Positions 36,209-46,091 of a stretch of 61,651 nt of DNA are shown here, in pieces. Under the pieces are notes generated by a model. It was not told where the DNA came from. It ran no database searches and was given only the letters and a program-made list of their open reading frames with translations. The stretch lies in the IMG/VR virus record IMGVR_UViG_3300038696_000188, positions 1 through 61,651 of that record; one strand, written 5' to 3'. Source of the stretch: a virus. Both the position numbers and the translations under genes were made by a program. Within the stretch, counting starts at the first letter, position 1, and every line of letters begins with the position of its first letter.

Positions 36209-36547
36209 ATGACAAATAGATTTAAAGATTTTGGTTCTGGCGGAGAGACTAACTCTGCGCCGCTCTCTTTCACCCTCCATGGAGAAGAGTTTCACTGCTG
36301 GCCAGAGCTTCAGGGAAAAGTGCTCTTGGGTCTCGCCGCAAGCGGTGCTGAGGACAGTGGAATTGCTGCTGCAAAAACAGTTACAGAGTTTTTTCGCCAC
36401 GCTTTGAAGCCCGAAAGCTTCGAGCGGTTTGAAATTTTGGGTGAAAACCCCGAGAAAATTGTTACAGTTGAGACTCTTGCTGAGATTACTGCATGGTTAG
36501 TTGAGGAATATGCGGAACGCCCTACCAAGGAGCCATCGGGCTCCTAA
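36209..36547 (+). CDS. Tail assembly chaperone, first frame
   Basis: 112 aa; ATG at 36209. Acidic helical protein (PLSFTLHGEEFHCWPELQGK, then VETLAEITAWLVEEYAERP) in the position of gpG-type chaperones just before the tape measure. The frame ends at 36547. The -1 frame is open from 36505 and codes on through 36957, so a programmed frameshift probably makes a longer form. Confidence 0.8.
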   Translation: MTNRFKDFGSGGETNSAPLSFTLHGEEFHCWPELQGKVLLGLAASGAEDSGIAAAKTVTEFFRHALKPESFERFEILGENPEKIVTVETLAEITAWLVEEYAERPTKEPSGS

Positions 36548-36591
36548 TCTGGGCTATTGACCACTGGCCTTACGTTAATGGTAAGGCAATT

Positions 36592-36957
36592 GTGGGCGGT
36601 ATAGAGCTTACAACTCTAGATGCTTCTCCGCTTTTAGACGTACTTCACTACTTTTTTGAGCTTGACAATCACATGTCTACCTCTGAAGAGGCCGAAGCGC
36701 GTTCTGCTTTGCGGACAGCAGTCTATCAAAGTTTCTACAATATATCATATAAGTACCAGTACAAGTCATCTGATAAAGGTTATAATTATAGTACAACCAC
36801 AGCGGCTGGAGAGTCGACTATGGACGGATATGTTGGAACTGATATAGAAGACCCCACACAAGACAGAGGACCAACAAAAGCTTTTGTGCCAGCGACAGAG
36901 TTTAACCCAGACAACCCGAACCCCTTCGGGAGAACTCTCGACCCGCCAGCAGGGTAA
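36592..36957 (+). CDS. Tail assembly chaperone, second frame (open from 36505)
   Basis: Coordinates give the first GTG in the frame, but coding character starts before it: from 36526 the -1 frame reads QGAIGLLIWAIDHWPYVNG and joins smoothly to GGIELTTLDASPLLDVLHYF. This matches the gpGT-type second chaperone domain made by frameshift from the 36209 gene. No ribosome binding site precedes the GTG, which supports the fusion. The C-terminus is Pro/Asn-rich. Confidence 0.75.
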   Translation: MGGIELTTLDASPLLDVLHYFFELDNHMSTSEEAEARSALRTAVYQSFYNISYKYQYKSSDKGYNYSTTTAAGESTMDGYVGTDIEDPTQDRGPTKAFVPATEFNPDNPNPFGRTLDPPAG

Positions 36958-36972
36958 AGAAGGTCATAAAAT

Positions 36973-39900
36973 ATGGCAATTATAGGTGACGCATACGTAG
37001 TTGTTCGCGCCATAACTACAAACGTCTTGCCCGACATTCAAAAAGGATTGAGCGGTGTTGGGGGCCTTGGAGAGAAGGCTGGTCAAGAGCTAGGGCAGGG
37101 CATAAACTCTGGACTGCGAAGTGGTGGTGCGGAGTCGGGATTTAAAAACCTAAGCGACAGACTAGAGGCTTCTAGGGTTAAATTTAGAGGCCTAAACAAT
37201 GCTGTTAGGTTTTTGGGGCCAGCAATCACTGGTCTTATTGGAGCTATTGGTGCTCTGGTTGGTGGTCTTATTGTTCTTGTTGCTGCTGCTGGTAGTGCAT
37301 CTAGAGCATTAATTGTCCTCCCTGCTGCTTTTGGCTCGCTAATTCAAGCACTTTTAACCACTAAGTTTTTACTCGGTGGTGTGGGGGCTGCAGTTAAAGC
37401 TCTCGCAAAGAGCCAAAAAGAGGGAGCTAACGCCACAAAAGCAGAAGAAGCGGCACTAAGAAGGCTTAGAGATGCCCGTCTGGCTTTAAAGCGTCTTCTG
37501 GAGGAAGAAGCCCCCGAGCAATTAGCTGCAGCTAGAGAAAAAGCTGCTGATGCAGCGCGGTCTGCTGCAGACGCTTTGCTTAGTGCAGAGAGGGCGCAGC
37601 GGGGGTATAACGAAGCGCAGCTGGCCACTCTTCAAGCGACTAACGCAGTCACCGAGGCTAGGGAACAGGCAATAGAAAAGCTTCAACAGCTTCGTTTTGC
37701 GGTTGAGGGCGCTGCAATTAGCGAAGCTAAGGCTAGGCTCGAGTTTGAAAAATCTAGAGATTCGCTTCAGGCTGTTCAGGATTTGCCTCCCAACTCTCGA
37801 GCACGGCAGGAAGCCGAGCTTGCTTTTGCTCAGGCTGAGCTTAACCTTCGCAAAGCTATCGACAATAACTCCGACCTTAAAAAAGAAGAAAATGCTGCAA
37901 GTCGCGCAGGGGTTGAAGGCTCTAAAGATGTTCTTAGCGCAAAAGAAGACTTGGCGGCAGCGCAGCAGAGAGAAGTAGATTTAGCTATAGACGTGGCTCG
38001 TGCGTTTCAAGCAGCTGCAGAGGCACAAAAAGATGCGGCCCAGGCTGCAGCGGATGCTGCAATTGGGGGGAGTGTTGAGCGGGACCTTAACCGTCGTATT
38101 GCCGAAGCTCGCGAAGCTGTTAGGGACGCCGAGAAGGACGCAGCTGACGCCAAGAGCGGGGCAAGCTCTGCCGTAGCAGACGCGTATAAGGGCCTCAACA
38201 AAGCGGGGATTACTCTTGCGCAGACTATTGCCAGACTGCAAGTGAAATTTGTTGAGTTTCGTAAGGAAATTAGTACTCCGCTTCTTACCCTGTTAAATAG
38301 CGCTCTTTTAATTCTTGAAGCAAACTTTAGGGAGTTTGGCCCAGTTCTTGAGGAAACTGGTCGAATCGTTGGGCAGCTTGCTTTGGATTTTGCAGAAACT
38401 TTTTTGCAGGGGGAGGGGCTTAAGAGCTTAAAAAGAGTTTTCAGCACAAACAATGTTCTTTTGGAAAAGCTCGGTGGGGCGGCTCTCAATCTTGCTCAAG
38501 CTTTTATTATTATTTTAGAAGCCGCCGAGCCTCTTATTACCGCTTTTGGCGACTGGGCAGAGTCGAAGAGCGCCTCGTTCCTTGCGGACCTGAGCTCTGA
38601 TAGCAATGGTCTTTCGGAGACTTTTGCAAATGCTCAAAGAAACTTTGTACTTTTTGCTAGCATTTTTGATAATTTCTTTGGTGGTCTTGGTGCCATTGGT
38701 AGGGCTGTTAATGAGCCTGGTGGTGCCGCTCAAACTTTGCTTGAGGACTTAGAAACAAAAGCTATTAACTTTAACGAAACCTTAAACGGGATGGCAGACG
38801 ATGGTTCTCTGAACACTATGTTCCAGGGGCTATCTGACAACTTTATTGCACTTTTTGAGCTGGCTACAGAGTTGGGGCGTGTCTTTTTAGAAATCGGTCA
38901 GCAGCCAGGCATCGGTCAGTTTATTGACAGCATCAAGGGTGCTGTAACTAATTTTGGTGATGTGGGTGTGTCCCTTTCGGGTGAGGACGGTCCCGTAGCA
39001 AAACTGGGAGAATTTATCGAAAAGTTTTCTGAATTAGTTCTTGCCTTGACAGATGCAGAGTCTCTTAACGCATTTTTTGGTACTCTTAATATGGTTTTAG
39101 ATGGTGTTTTAGATATTGTAACATCTGATGCTTTTCAGGAGTTTTTCTTAAAGTGGGGGCCCGTAATTGCTCAAGTTGCTGCTTTTGGGCTCGCCTTTCG
39201 AAGTGTAAAGTTTATTGCTGAAGCATTTCTAGGAACAATACTTCTTTTATTCGCTCCATTCCTTGGGCTTGCGGGGCTCCTCACTAAGGGGGTCGGCGGG
39301 GCCCTGGGCGGGTTTCTTGGGACCCTAAAGCCAATATTTGGGTTAGCCCTCAGGCTTTTTGGTATTTTTGGTTTGATTGTCGGAGCTATTATGCTGGCTT
39401 GGGAGAACAGTCAATACTTTAGGGACTCGGTTTACGCTTTGTGGGATGGCATAAAGAGTGCCTTCTCCGAAGTTTCTAGCGCCATTAGTGGAATTTTTGA
39501 GGATGTTGCGCCGTCCTTCTCCCGAATTGGTGAAGTTCTGGGAGAAATTTTTGGGACACTCGTCTACATAGTTACACCAATTATTACCACAATTATTAAA
39601 ATTGTTGGTGGTGGAATTGCTGTTGTTATTGCCCTGTTTGCTGGAATACTTGACGCTTTTTCGTTTATATGGTACGGAATTAAAGGAATTATACAAACAA
39701 TTGTGGCCCTTTTCACTGGCGAATGGGACGGTGCAATAGAGTCATTTAAGAAGGCCTGGGAAGGTTTAAAAGGGTTCTTTAAAAATGTTATTACAGTAAT
39801 TTTTAGGCCAATATTTCTAATTATTAATAAAATTATTGACGCGTGGAACAACATGGCAAAAAATCTTGTAATTAGGGTACCCGACTGGGTGCCTTTCATC

Positions 39901-40212
39901 GGCGGGGGAACCTTTCAACTTCCACAAATTCGTAAAATTGCAATTGCAGAGTTGGCAAAGGGTGGTGTCGTACCCGCAACATACGGCGGAATGTTGGCCC
40001 GCATCGGAGAGGCTGGTCGCCCCGAGCGTGTCGAACCTTTGGACCCAGACGGTCTTTCTAAGCGTGACAAAGCTATGATTGATAGGCTTAGTGGTGGCGG
40101 AAGTGGCGGGGCAACAATTAATGTCTACCCGTCCCCTGGGATGGACGAAAGAGAGTTGGCTGAGATGGTCTCTCGTAAGCTTGCCTACCAGATGAGAAAG
40201 GGCTCAATCTAA
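36973..40212 (+). CDS. Tape measure protein
   Basis: 1079 aa; ATG with AAGAAGGTC upstream. N-terminal region with GLGEKAGQELGQGINSGLRS, a hydrophobic span (LGPAITGLIGAIGALVGGLI and following), a long Ala/Glu/Lys/Arg coiled-coil region (about 150-430), two further hydrophobic clusters (about 740-800 and 860-920) and a C-terminus with GGVVPATYGGMLARIGEAGR, the common tape-measure ending. It fixes tail length and is ejected with the DNA. At 0.15 nm per residue it predicts a tail of about 160 nm. Confidence 0.9.
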   Translation: MAIIGDAYVVVRAITTNVLPDIQKGLSGVGGLGEKAGQELGQGINSGLRSGGAESGFKNLSDRLEASRVKFRGLNNAVRFLGPAITGLIGAIGALVGGLIVLVAAAGSASRALIVLPAAFGSLIQALLTTKFLLGGVGAAVKALAKSQKEGANATKAEEAALRRLRDARLALKRLLEEEAPEQLAAAREKAADAARSAADALLSAERAQRGYNEAQLATLQATNAVTEAREQAIEKLQQLRFAVEGAAISEAKARLEFEKSRDSLQAVQDLPPNSRARQEAELAFAQAELNLRKAIDNNSDLKKEENAASRAGVEGSKDVLSAKEDLAAAQQREVDLAIDVARAFQAAAEAQKDAAQAAADAAIGGSVERDLNRRIAEAREAVRDAEKDAADAKSGASSAVADAYKGLNKAGITLAQTIARLQVKFVEFRKEISTPLLTLLNSALLILEANFREFGPVLEETGRIVGQLALDFAETFLQGEGLKSLKRVFSTNNVLLEKLGGAALNLAQAFIIILEAAEPLITAFGDWAESKSASFLADLSSDSNGLSETFANAQRNFVLFASIFDNFFGGLGAIGRAVNEPGGAAQTLLEDLETKAINFNETLNGMADDGSLNTMFQGLSDNFIALFELATELGRVFLEIGQQPGIGQFIDSIKGAVTNFGDVGVSLSGEDGPVAKLGEFIEKFSELVLALTDAESLNAFFGTLNMVLDGVLDIVTSDAFQEFFLKWGPVIAQVAAFGLAFRSVKFIAEAFLGTILLLFAPFLGLAGLLTKGVGGALGGFLGTLKPIFGLALRLFGIFGLIVGAIMLAWENSQYFRDSVYALWDGIKSAFSEVSSAISGIFEDVAPSFSRIGEVLGEIFGTLVYIVTPIITTIIKIVGGGIAVVIALFAGILDAFSFIWYGIKGIIQTIVALFTGEWDGAIESFKKAWEGLKGFFKNVITVIFRPIFLIINKIIDAWNNMAKNLVIRVPDWVPFIGGGTFQLPQIRKIAIAELAKGGVVPATYGGMLARIGEAGRPERVEPLDPDGLSKRDKAMIDRLSGGGSGGATINVYPSPGMDERELAEMVSRKLAYQMRKGSI

Positions 40213-42764
40213 TGGTGTTTACTCCCGCAGAAGAGGCGTACTCTGTTAACAGAGGTCTACAAAATCTTGAGTCGAGCGAGATAGAAAAACTTCAACTTCG
40301 TGGCGACATTGTCTTGGGTGACTTTATTTTTAACACTATTGACGATAGTGGTGTTGTTTGGGTGATTACGGACTTGCCTAACTGGTGGACCGCTCCGCCT
40401 TCGGATTTTCCCGTAATTGAGCGTGGATTTGGCGATGGAGCTTACGAAATTATTGGGCGATACACGTCTCGTCCTTTCACGATTGAGGGTGTCTTCCTGA
40501 CTCCTTCGCCTTCTTTGGTAGAGGCTGCTCGGGACCGACTTGTTCAGGCGTGTGACCTTGTTAGGAAAGGCGTGTGGTTCAAAACTGGGACCAGCCCAAT
40601 CAGAGCGTCTTATGTTTACTTAAGCGGTGACGTAGAAATTCAAACCGTCAACACTCGAGGGCGAACAGAGTTTTCAATTTCCTTACGCGCCCCTGACCCT
40701 ATTAAGTACGCTTGGAACGAAACTTCTCCCGACGGCTACGATTATGCAGAATTTCCTGTTAAAAATAGTGCTCTCGGCTACGACGGTCAAGGGTTAGTAG
40801 AAAATATTGGGACCTACAGTGTTCCCTGCATTTTAGAGATTAATGGTCCTTTTACTGCTCCTGGCACCATTTTCAACAGGACCACTAATCAGCTTATTAT
40901 TATCACTCAGGGGTTGAAGGGGCGACTGTCTAGGGCCATTGTCAACAAAGAGCTAACCTTTAACTTGGGGACGCTTACCGACGTTGCAAAACTTACCACC
41001 ACTGAGCCCCATGATTTTTCTGTAGGAAACAGCGTCTATATTTCGGGGATGGGCGACCCTTTTGATGGGGACCAGGTCATTACCACTGTCCCTACGAGCA
41101 CTACTTTTACTTTTACTACGTCGGCTGCAGACGTCGAGTCTGTGTCGTTTAAGAAGTTTGACAGCGGGGTCGCCACAATTCAAACTACTCAAGAGCATGG
41201 CTTTATTGTGGGTGACCCTATTGTTGTGGATGGGGTGGATGCTCTTTTTGACACCGCCAATGCGGTTATTCTTTCGGTGCCTGCCCTAAATACGTTTACG
41301 TACGCTGCGAACCGTTCGTCCCCCCAGGCTCTATCTTCGGCTCAGCTGACGTCCAACATTGCTACCTTGTCTACTACGCAAGAGCATGGCTTCATTGTTG
41401 GGGAGGATGTAATCATTTCGGGGGCGGGAGTTAATTATGACGGAACCTTTGAAATTATTAACATTGCCTCCGCCAGCTCTTTCAGTTACGCTTTTACTAG
41501 GACCAACTCTCGTGCTATCACCAACAAAGTTATGGCTAACGATGTAGTAACTTTAACCACTTCGACAACTCACGGGTTTGTTGAGGACGAAGTTGTCAAC
41601 GTGACAAATGTTGACTTGTCTCTCAATGGCGGATACATAATTGATTCTGTAACAAATGACACGTTTAGTTACCGCAGGCCCAGGAGCACAGAGATTGCTG
41701 TCACAGTTAAAGCAGTAAACAGCAACGTTGCCACAATAACTACAAGCTCAGCTCATGGTTTTGTTGTTGGCGAGCAAGTACAAATTAGTAATGTGGATAG
41801 CACATTTGACGGAATTTACACTATCACTACTGTGCCCAGCAACACCACTTTTACCTACAGTAAAATCTTTTCTGACCTGGTGTCAACTACTGTGACTGGC
41901 GGAAAAGTTAGAGCACACAGCAGAAAAATTAGAAACCGAGAAATAATCGGTAACGTTGCTACAATAATTTCGGATGCGGTGCATGGCGCTATTTTTGGAG
42001 AAGAAATTACTATTACAGGGATGGGAGCTCCCTTTGATGGCACACACACGGTTTCAAATATTCCTTTTTTAAATGTTGTTAATTTTGAAATTACTAGTCC
42101 GAATATTGATTTAGCGCAACCGTATTCGGTGTCCAGGGCGGCAAGAAGTGCGGAGGTTGTGACTCTGACTACAACGGTGGCGCACGGGTACACTGTTGGG
42201 CAAAAAATCAGAGTTAGCGGGATTGACAGCTCGTTTAACGGAACCTACGCAATTACAGCTGTCCCCTCCTCTACAAAACTGAGGTACGCCACCCCTGGGG
42301 GCGGCGTTGTAGCCGAAACTGACGCCCCAAATGGTGCCGAAGTTATCAAAGACTTTGGGTTTTTTGAAATGTCTGGGATTATTGACCCCATTGCTGTAGT
42401 TGACGCTCTTGCGACCGTAGGCGGGAGCCTTCCGTTTTCTGCAGTTACGGGTACAGCAAGTGTTGAGTCGGTTATATCTCGCCGAGCTGCTGCAGGGAAT
42501 GCTATTAAAAAGAATGATGTCCAGTTTACCCCTGGGCTATCTGGGGCAACAGGAATTGTAAACGCTGATATTCTTGAGATTGACACAAAAGACCATGTTG
42601 TTGCGTACAACGGGTTTGTAGAGAACGCTCGAGGAAAAATTGATGTTTTAGCTGATTTCATTGACATAGCGCCAGGGTTTAATCAGATAGAATTTGAGGA
42701 CACGGGTGACCCCGATGGCGAAGCTACACTACGTGTTTACTACCGCTCGGGATGGCTCGGGTAG
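40212..42764 (+). CDS. Distal tail (Dit-like) protein with seven inserted beta repeats
   Basis: 850 aa; ATG overlaps the previous stop (TAATG). Residues 30-165 fit the Dit N-terminal ring domain (ERGFGDGAYEIIGRYTSRPF, TRGRTEFSISLRAPDP). About 190-240 starts the C-terminal sandwich (PCILEINGPFTAPGTIFNRT), which resumes only at about 785-850 (ILEIDTKDHVVAYNG, GFNQIEFEDTGDP, YYRSGWLG). Between them lie seven copies of a 60-70 aa domain with the signature V.TLTT..HGF.VG..V.I.GV, DG.Y.I..VP....F.Y, similar to the E1 FCCH-type fold. The insert may form a collar or carbohydrate-binding decoration on the tail tip. Confidence 0.82.
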   Translation: MVFTPAEEAYSVNRGLQNLESSEIEKLQLRGDIVLGDFIFNTIDDSGVVWVITDLPNWWTAPPSDFPVIERGFGDGAYEIIGRYTSRPFTIEGVFLTPSPSLVEAARDRLVQACDLVRKGVWFKTGTSPIRASYVYLSGDVEIQTVNTRGRTEFSISLRAPDPIKYAWNETSPDGYDYAEFPVKNSALGYDGQGLVENIGTYSVPCILEINGPFTAPGTIFNRTTNQLIIITQGLKGRLSRAIVNKELTFNLGTLTDVAKLTTTEPHDFSVGNSVYISGMGDPFDGDQVITTVPTSTTFTFTTSAADVESVSFKKFDSGVATIQTTQEHGFIVGDPIVVDGVDALFDTANAVILSVPALNTFTYAANRSSPQALSSAQLTSNIATLSTTQEHGFIVGEDVIISGAGVNYDGTFEIINIASASSFSYAFTRTNSRAITNKVMANDVVTLTTSTTHGFVEDEVVNVTNVDLSLNGGYIIDSVTNDTFSYRRPRSTEIAVTVKAVNSNVATITTSSAHGFVVGEQVQISNVDSTFDGIYTITTVPSNTTFTYSKIFSDLVSTTVTGGKVRAHSRKIRNREIIGNVATIISDAVHGAIFGEEITITGMGAPFDGTHTVSNIPFLNVVNFEITSPNIDLAQPYSVSRAARSAEVVTLTTTVAHGYTVGQKIRVSGIDSSFNGTYAITAVPSSTKLRYATPGGGVVAETDAPNGAEVIKDFGFFEMSGIIDPIAVVDALATVGGSLPFSAVTGTASVESVISRRAAAGNAIKKNDVQFTPGLSGATGIVNADILEIDTKDHVVAYNGFVENARGKIDVLADFIDIAPGFNQIEFEDTGDPDGEATLRVYYRSGWLG

Positions 42765-44791
42765 CAAGACTTAAGACAACGACAGGACAGACGATGGCAA
42801 TCGCTCAGCAAAATGAGTATCGGTATTTCCTTACCGACCTATTAAGTAACCAGATTATTTCTGAGGTTCCCTTTAAGAGTGTAAGTTTTGAAAGAACTAA
42901 CCGCAGGGCTGGGTCTTTTTCTGGAACTATTCCATATATTGCGTCTACCGATGGCCTTAATCTTTATGAGGCCACAATGCCTGGGCGAACTGGAATTTAT
43001 GTTATGCGCAACGGGGTTTGTGTTTGGGGTGGGATTGTCTGGTCTAGGTCTTATTCGCTAGAGAGCCGAGAGTTGGGGGTAGAGGGCGGGGAATTTCTTA
43101 GCTATTTTTATCACCGAAACATTTGGCAGACGCTTCAGTACGGTTCAGAGTTTATTGGGGTGTCCGAGTACTCAAATAACGGCGGAACAGCAACTGTGGC
43201 AACAGAGGTCCCGCATGGGTTTCGTGTTGGCAGTGTGATTCGTGTCACTTTTACTAGCCCCCTGGTTGACGGAACGCACACAATAACAGCTGTGCCCTCA
43301 GCCACTCAGTTTCAGTTTGAGACTACTTTTGCGGACGGCAGCGGGGCTAGCACAAGCGGCGCATGCCGCTTATTAATTGACAGTTATGATTTAGCAAGAG
43401 ACTTGGTTTACAGGGTTTCTAGTGACTTGGGCGGCCTTGCTTTTGCAAACGAGTTTATTAAACCAGCCAAAGAATTTCAAGCGTCAATTACGACAAAACT
43501 TCGCTCTGCAAATATTGTCACACTGAGAACACAAGAATCGCACAATATAATTCCTGGTCAGGAGATTGAAGTTTTTGAGATTGATGCGGACATTGACGGT
43601 TTTCATATTGTCACTGAGGTCCCCGACAATCAGACCATAAAGTTCCAACAGTTTGGTTCGGATATTGAAAGGAGCTCTCTTCCTGGAACTAGAGTCCTCA
43701 ATGTCGTAACCAAGGAGCTTCTTAATAATCTTGCTACGATAACTGTTGACCAGCCCCACAATGCTTCTATTGGTCAAACAATTTTTTTAAGCGGAGTTGA
43801 CTCGTTTTTTACAGGGGTTCTAGACCAAACATTTAATGGAAGATTTGTTATCACGGGTATCCCAAGTGCCACTAGCTTCTCTTTTAGCTCAGGGGGTATT
43901 CTAAATGTCCCTGAGACATCCGTTGCTGGGGGCCTTGCTCGGTTTGGCTCTAGAGTTGTGTACGGAGACTATGGAAGCTTTACTTCTAACTCCGAAATCG
44001 GGATAGACTTTGAGAATTTTGAAAAAAGTGGCTATTACCAGGACACTCAGGTTTACCGTGGCTTTGAGCAACGAACTATTGGGGAGATTTTAGAGGAGTA
44101 CTCGAACACTGTAGAGGGTGGTTTTGAGTACCGTATTGACTGCGACTACGACTATGACACTGCGTCTTTTACTAGAACTTTTCGCATGTTTCCCGTAGAT
44201 TTAGCTGAGCCCCCACCACCAGGAGACGTCTACCCTGTGACCGCTTTTGGTGCGGAAAAGGTGGTATTTGAGTACCCAGGGAATATAGAAAGTTTTTCAA
44301 TCGAGGAGACTGCTGAAGATGCGGCTACTAGATTTTTTGTGGTTGGGAACATTGAAGACCTTAACAATGAGGCAAGTCAGCCTTATGCAGGTGCGTCCTC
44401 TAGCTACTTACTGGACAATAAAAATGGGCGAAGCTGGCCTCTACTGGACCAAAGCGAGCAGCTTGACAAAATTGAAAATGAGTTGACTTTGCATGAGTAC
44501 GCTCGTGACTATCTTTATGAGTCTTTACCCCCAATTAGTACTTATAGTCTTACTGTCAACGGTTCACTTGACCCCGTAGTCGGCTCTTTTTTTCCTGGGG
44601 ACTGGTGTTCTATTATTATCAACGATTCTTTTGTGCAGCAAAGGCTTGCCTCTGACCAGGAGCCTCGCGATGATGTGATTATTAGAAAAATTAGCTCATA
44701 TAAAGTAAAAGTGCCTGACTCTCCGTCTTTTCCAGAGATGGTTGATTTAGAAATAATAACAGATTGGAAGGTCGACCAGATTGGCAACTAG
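42752..44791 (+). CDS. Tail-tip (Tal/Gp37-like) protein with three beta repeats
   Basis: 679 aa; ATG 42752 inside the end of the Dit gene (ATG 42794 is an alternative with a better ribosome binding site). The N-terminus (FKSVSFERTNRRAGSFSGTI, GVCVWGGIVWSRSYSLE, EGGEFLSYFYHR) is the fold of siphovirus minor tail proteins of the ReqiPepy6 Gp37 type that cap the tail tube. Three FCCH-like repeats are inserted (about 145-200, 245-310, 320-390). The C-terminal half (ISTYSLTVNGSLDPVVGSFF, DWCSIIINDSFV) returns to the tail fold. Confidence 0.8.
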   Translation: MARVARLKTTTGQTMAIAQQNEYRYFLTDLLSNQIISEVPFKSVSFERTNRRAGSFSGTIPYIASTDGLNLYEATMPGRTGIYVMRNGVCVWGGIVWSRSYSLESRELGVEGGEFLSYFYHRNIWQTLQYGSEFIGVSEYSNNGGTATVATEVPHGFRVGSVIRVTFTSPLVDGTHTITAVPSATQFQFETTFADGSGASTSGACRLLIDSYDLARDLVYRVSSDLGGLAFANEFIKPAKEFQASITTKLRSANIVTLRTQESHNIIPGQEIEVFEIDADIDGFHIVTEVPDNQTIKFQQFGSDIERSSLPGTRVLNVVTKELLNNLATITVDQPHNASIGQTIFLSGVDSFFTGVLDQTFNGRFVITGIPSATSFSFSSGGILNVPETSVAGGLARFGSRVVYGDYGSFTSNSEIGIDFENFEKSGYYQDTQVYRGFEQRTIGEILEEYSNTVEGGFEYRIDCDYDYDTASFTRTFRMFPVDLAEPPPPGDVYPVTAFGAEKVVFEYPGNIESFSIEETAEDAATRFFVVGNIEDLNNEASQPYAGASSSYLLDNKNGRSWPLLDQSEQLDKIENELTLHEYARDYLYESLPPISTYSLTVNGSLDPVVGSFFPGDWCSIIINDSFVQQRLASDQEPRDDVIIRKISSYKVKVPDSPSFPEMVDLEIITDWKVDQIGN

Positions 44792-46091
44792 AAGAAGAGC
44801 AAGTCGACAAAGTATCACTGGAACTTTAAGTGATTTGCAGAGGCGTGTACGATATTTGCAAAATAAGTCGACCCCAACCCGCTTAGGTAACTATTCTGTA
44901 GTTCGCAGTGCAATTGAGCCACGTGCGGTCGGCAACGACCAGATTGCTGCTAACGCCATCACAAACGACCAAGTTCAGGCGGATGCAATTAGGCAGGCGC
45001 AGTTGGATAGCGACTCGGTGGGACGTAATGAAATAATTAATGGAGAGGTTGTTGAGTCGAAGCTGGCCACGGATGCTGTCACTCGGGATAAAGTTTTAAA
45101 TGGAGAGATTGTAGACGGCAAGCTGGGCGACGCTTCCGTTAATCTTATTAACATGAAGCCTAACTCTGTGGCCAACACACAGCTGACTACAGATTCGGTT
45201 AACTTTAGAACGGTGGCCACTAACGCCATTGGCAATGAAAACATGCTTGGCGATTCTGTTGGTAATGATGAGCTGCAAAATGATTCGGTTGGCGGTGGCG
45301 AGCTTAGAAATGATTCGGTCGGGTTTGGCGAACTGCAGAGTAGTTCGGTGGGAAATTCGACTCTGCAGACGGGGTCTGTTACCCGCTCAAAGATTGGTTC
45401 TGGGCAGGTTGGCAGTGCCCAAATTGCAAACGGGGCTGTTACCAGCTCAAGGATTGGTTCTGGGCAGGTTGGCACTACCCAAATTGCAAACTTGGCTGTT
45501 ACGTCGAATAAGATTGGCAATAACGAGGTTACTAGTACTAAAATTAGCGCTGCTACGAGAAGAATTATTGTTTCTGGCGGGTTGGCCACTGGGAGCGGCA
45601 TTACAAAATATGGAAACCTCATCGCTGTTAACTTTGGTGGCGGGAGCACACAGGTGGCACGAGGCAACCACACGCACAGGTACAGCTACGGCTTTTACAC
45701 TAGAGACCTTGCGGGCAGGAGGCTGACAGGTTTTGTTACTTCTTCTAGGAGCACAAATGCACCGTCGACAAGGCGTGTGAAGAAAAATATTGAGACGCAC
45801 ACACCTAGTAATATTAAAAACTTATTAGACTTAGAACCAAAAAAGTACAAGTACAAAAGGTCAGAAAGAGCCTCTCACGAATCTTTAAATAAAGAGTGGA
45901 TGCATGGCTACATTGCAGAAGAACTTATCGATTTGGGGTTCCCTGAGCCAGTAGGCTACGACGCAGAGGGGCGACCAGCAAGTTTAGACTACGGTCTTAT
46001 GTCCATGCTGGTACTTGAGCTAGTAAAAGTACAGCAGGATGAGATAAACTTGCTCAGAGAAGAAGTTTTAATACTTAAGGACAAAAAATGA
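44781..46091 (+). CDS. Tail fibre with S74 intramolecular chaperone domain
   Basis: 436 aa; TTG start overlapping the preceding gene. About residues 40-265 are short repeats of the type NDSVGNDEL, NDSVGFGEL, IGSGQVGTTQIAN, which should form a trimeric beta-helix shaft. The C-terminus (about 325-436) is a Peptidase_S74-like domain: STRRVKKNI with Ser329 and Lys334 as the likely dyad, LEPKKYKYK, GYIAEELIDLGFPEPVG, a Tyr-Gly-Leu segment and a terminal coiled coil (LVKVQQDEINLLREEVLILK). Such domains assemble the trimer and then cut themselves off. Confidence 0.85.
   Translation: MATRRRASRQSITGTLSDLQRRVRYLQNKSTPTRLGNYSVVRSAIEPRAVGNDQIAANAITNDQVQADAIRQAQLDSDSVGRNEIINGEVVESKLATDAVTRDKVLNGEIVDGKLGDASVNLINMKPNSVANTQLTTDSVNFRTVATNAIGNENMLGDSVGNDELQNDSVGGGELRNDSVGFGELQSSSVGNSTLQTGSVTRSKIGSGQVGSAQIANGAVTSSRIGSGQVGTTQIANLAVTSNKIGNNEVTSTKISAATRRIIVSGGLATGSGITKYGNLIAVNFGGGSTQVARGNHTHRYSYGFYTRDLAGRRLTGFVTSSRSTNAPSTRRVKKNIETHTPSNIKNLLDLEPKKYKYKRSERASHESLNKEWMHGYIAEELIDLGFPEPVGYDAEGRPASLDYGLMSMLVLELVKVQQDEINLLREEVLILKDKK

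Noticed and set aside
36592-36957. Independent gene with GTG start
   Set aside because: No ribosome binding site, and coding character begins upstream of the GTG in the same frame, which fits a frameshift product.
44975-45673. 232-aa minus-strand frame
   Set aside because: Shadow of the repeat shaft of the fibre gene; no start signals.
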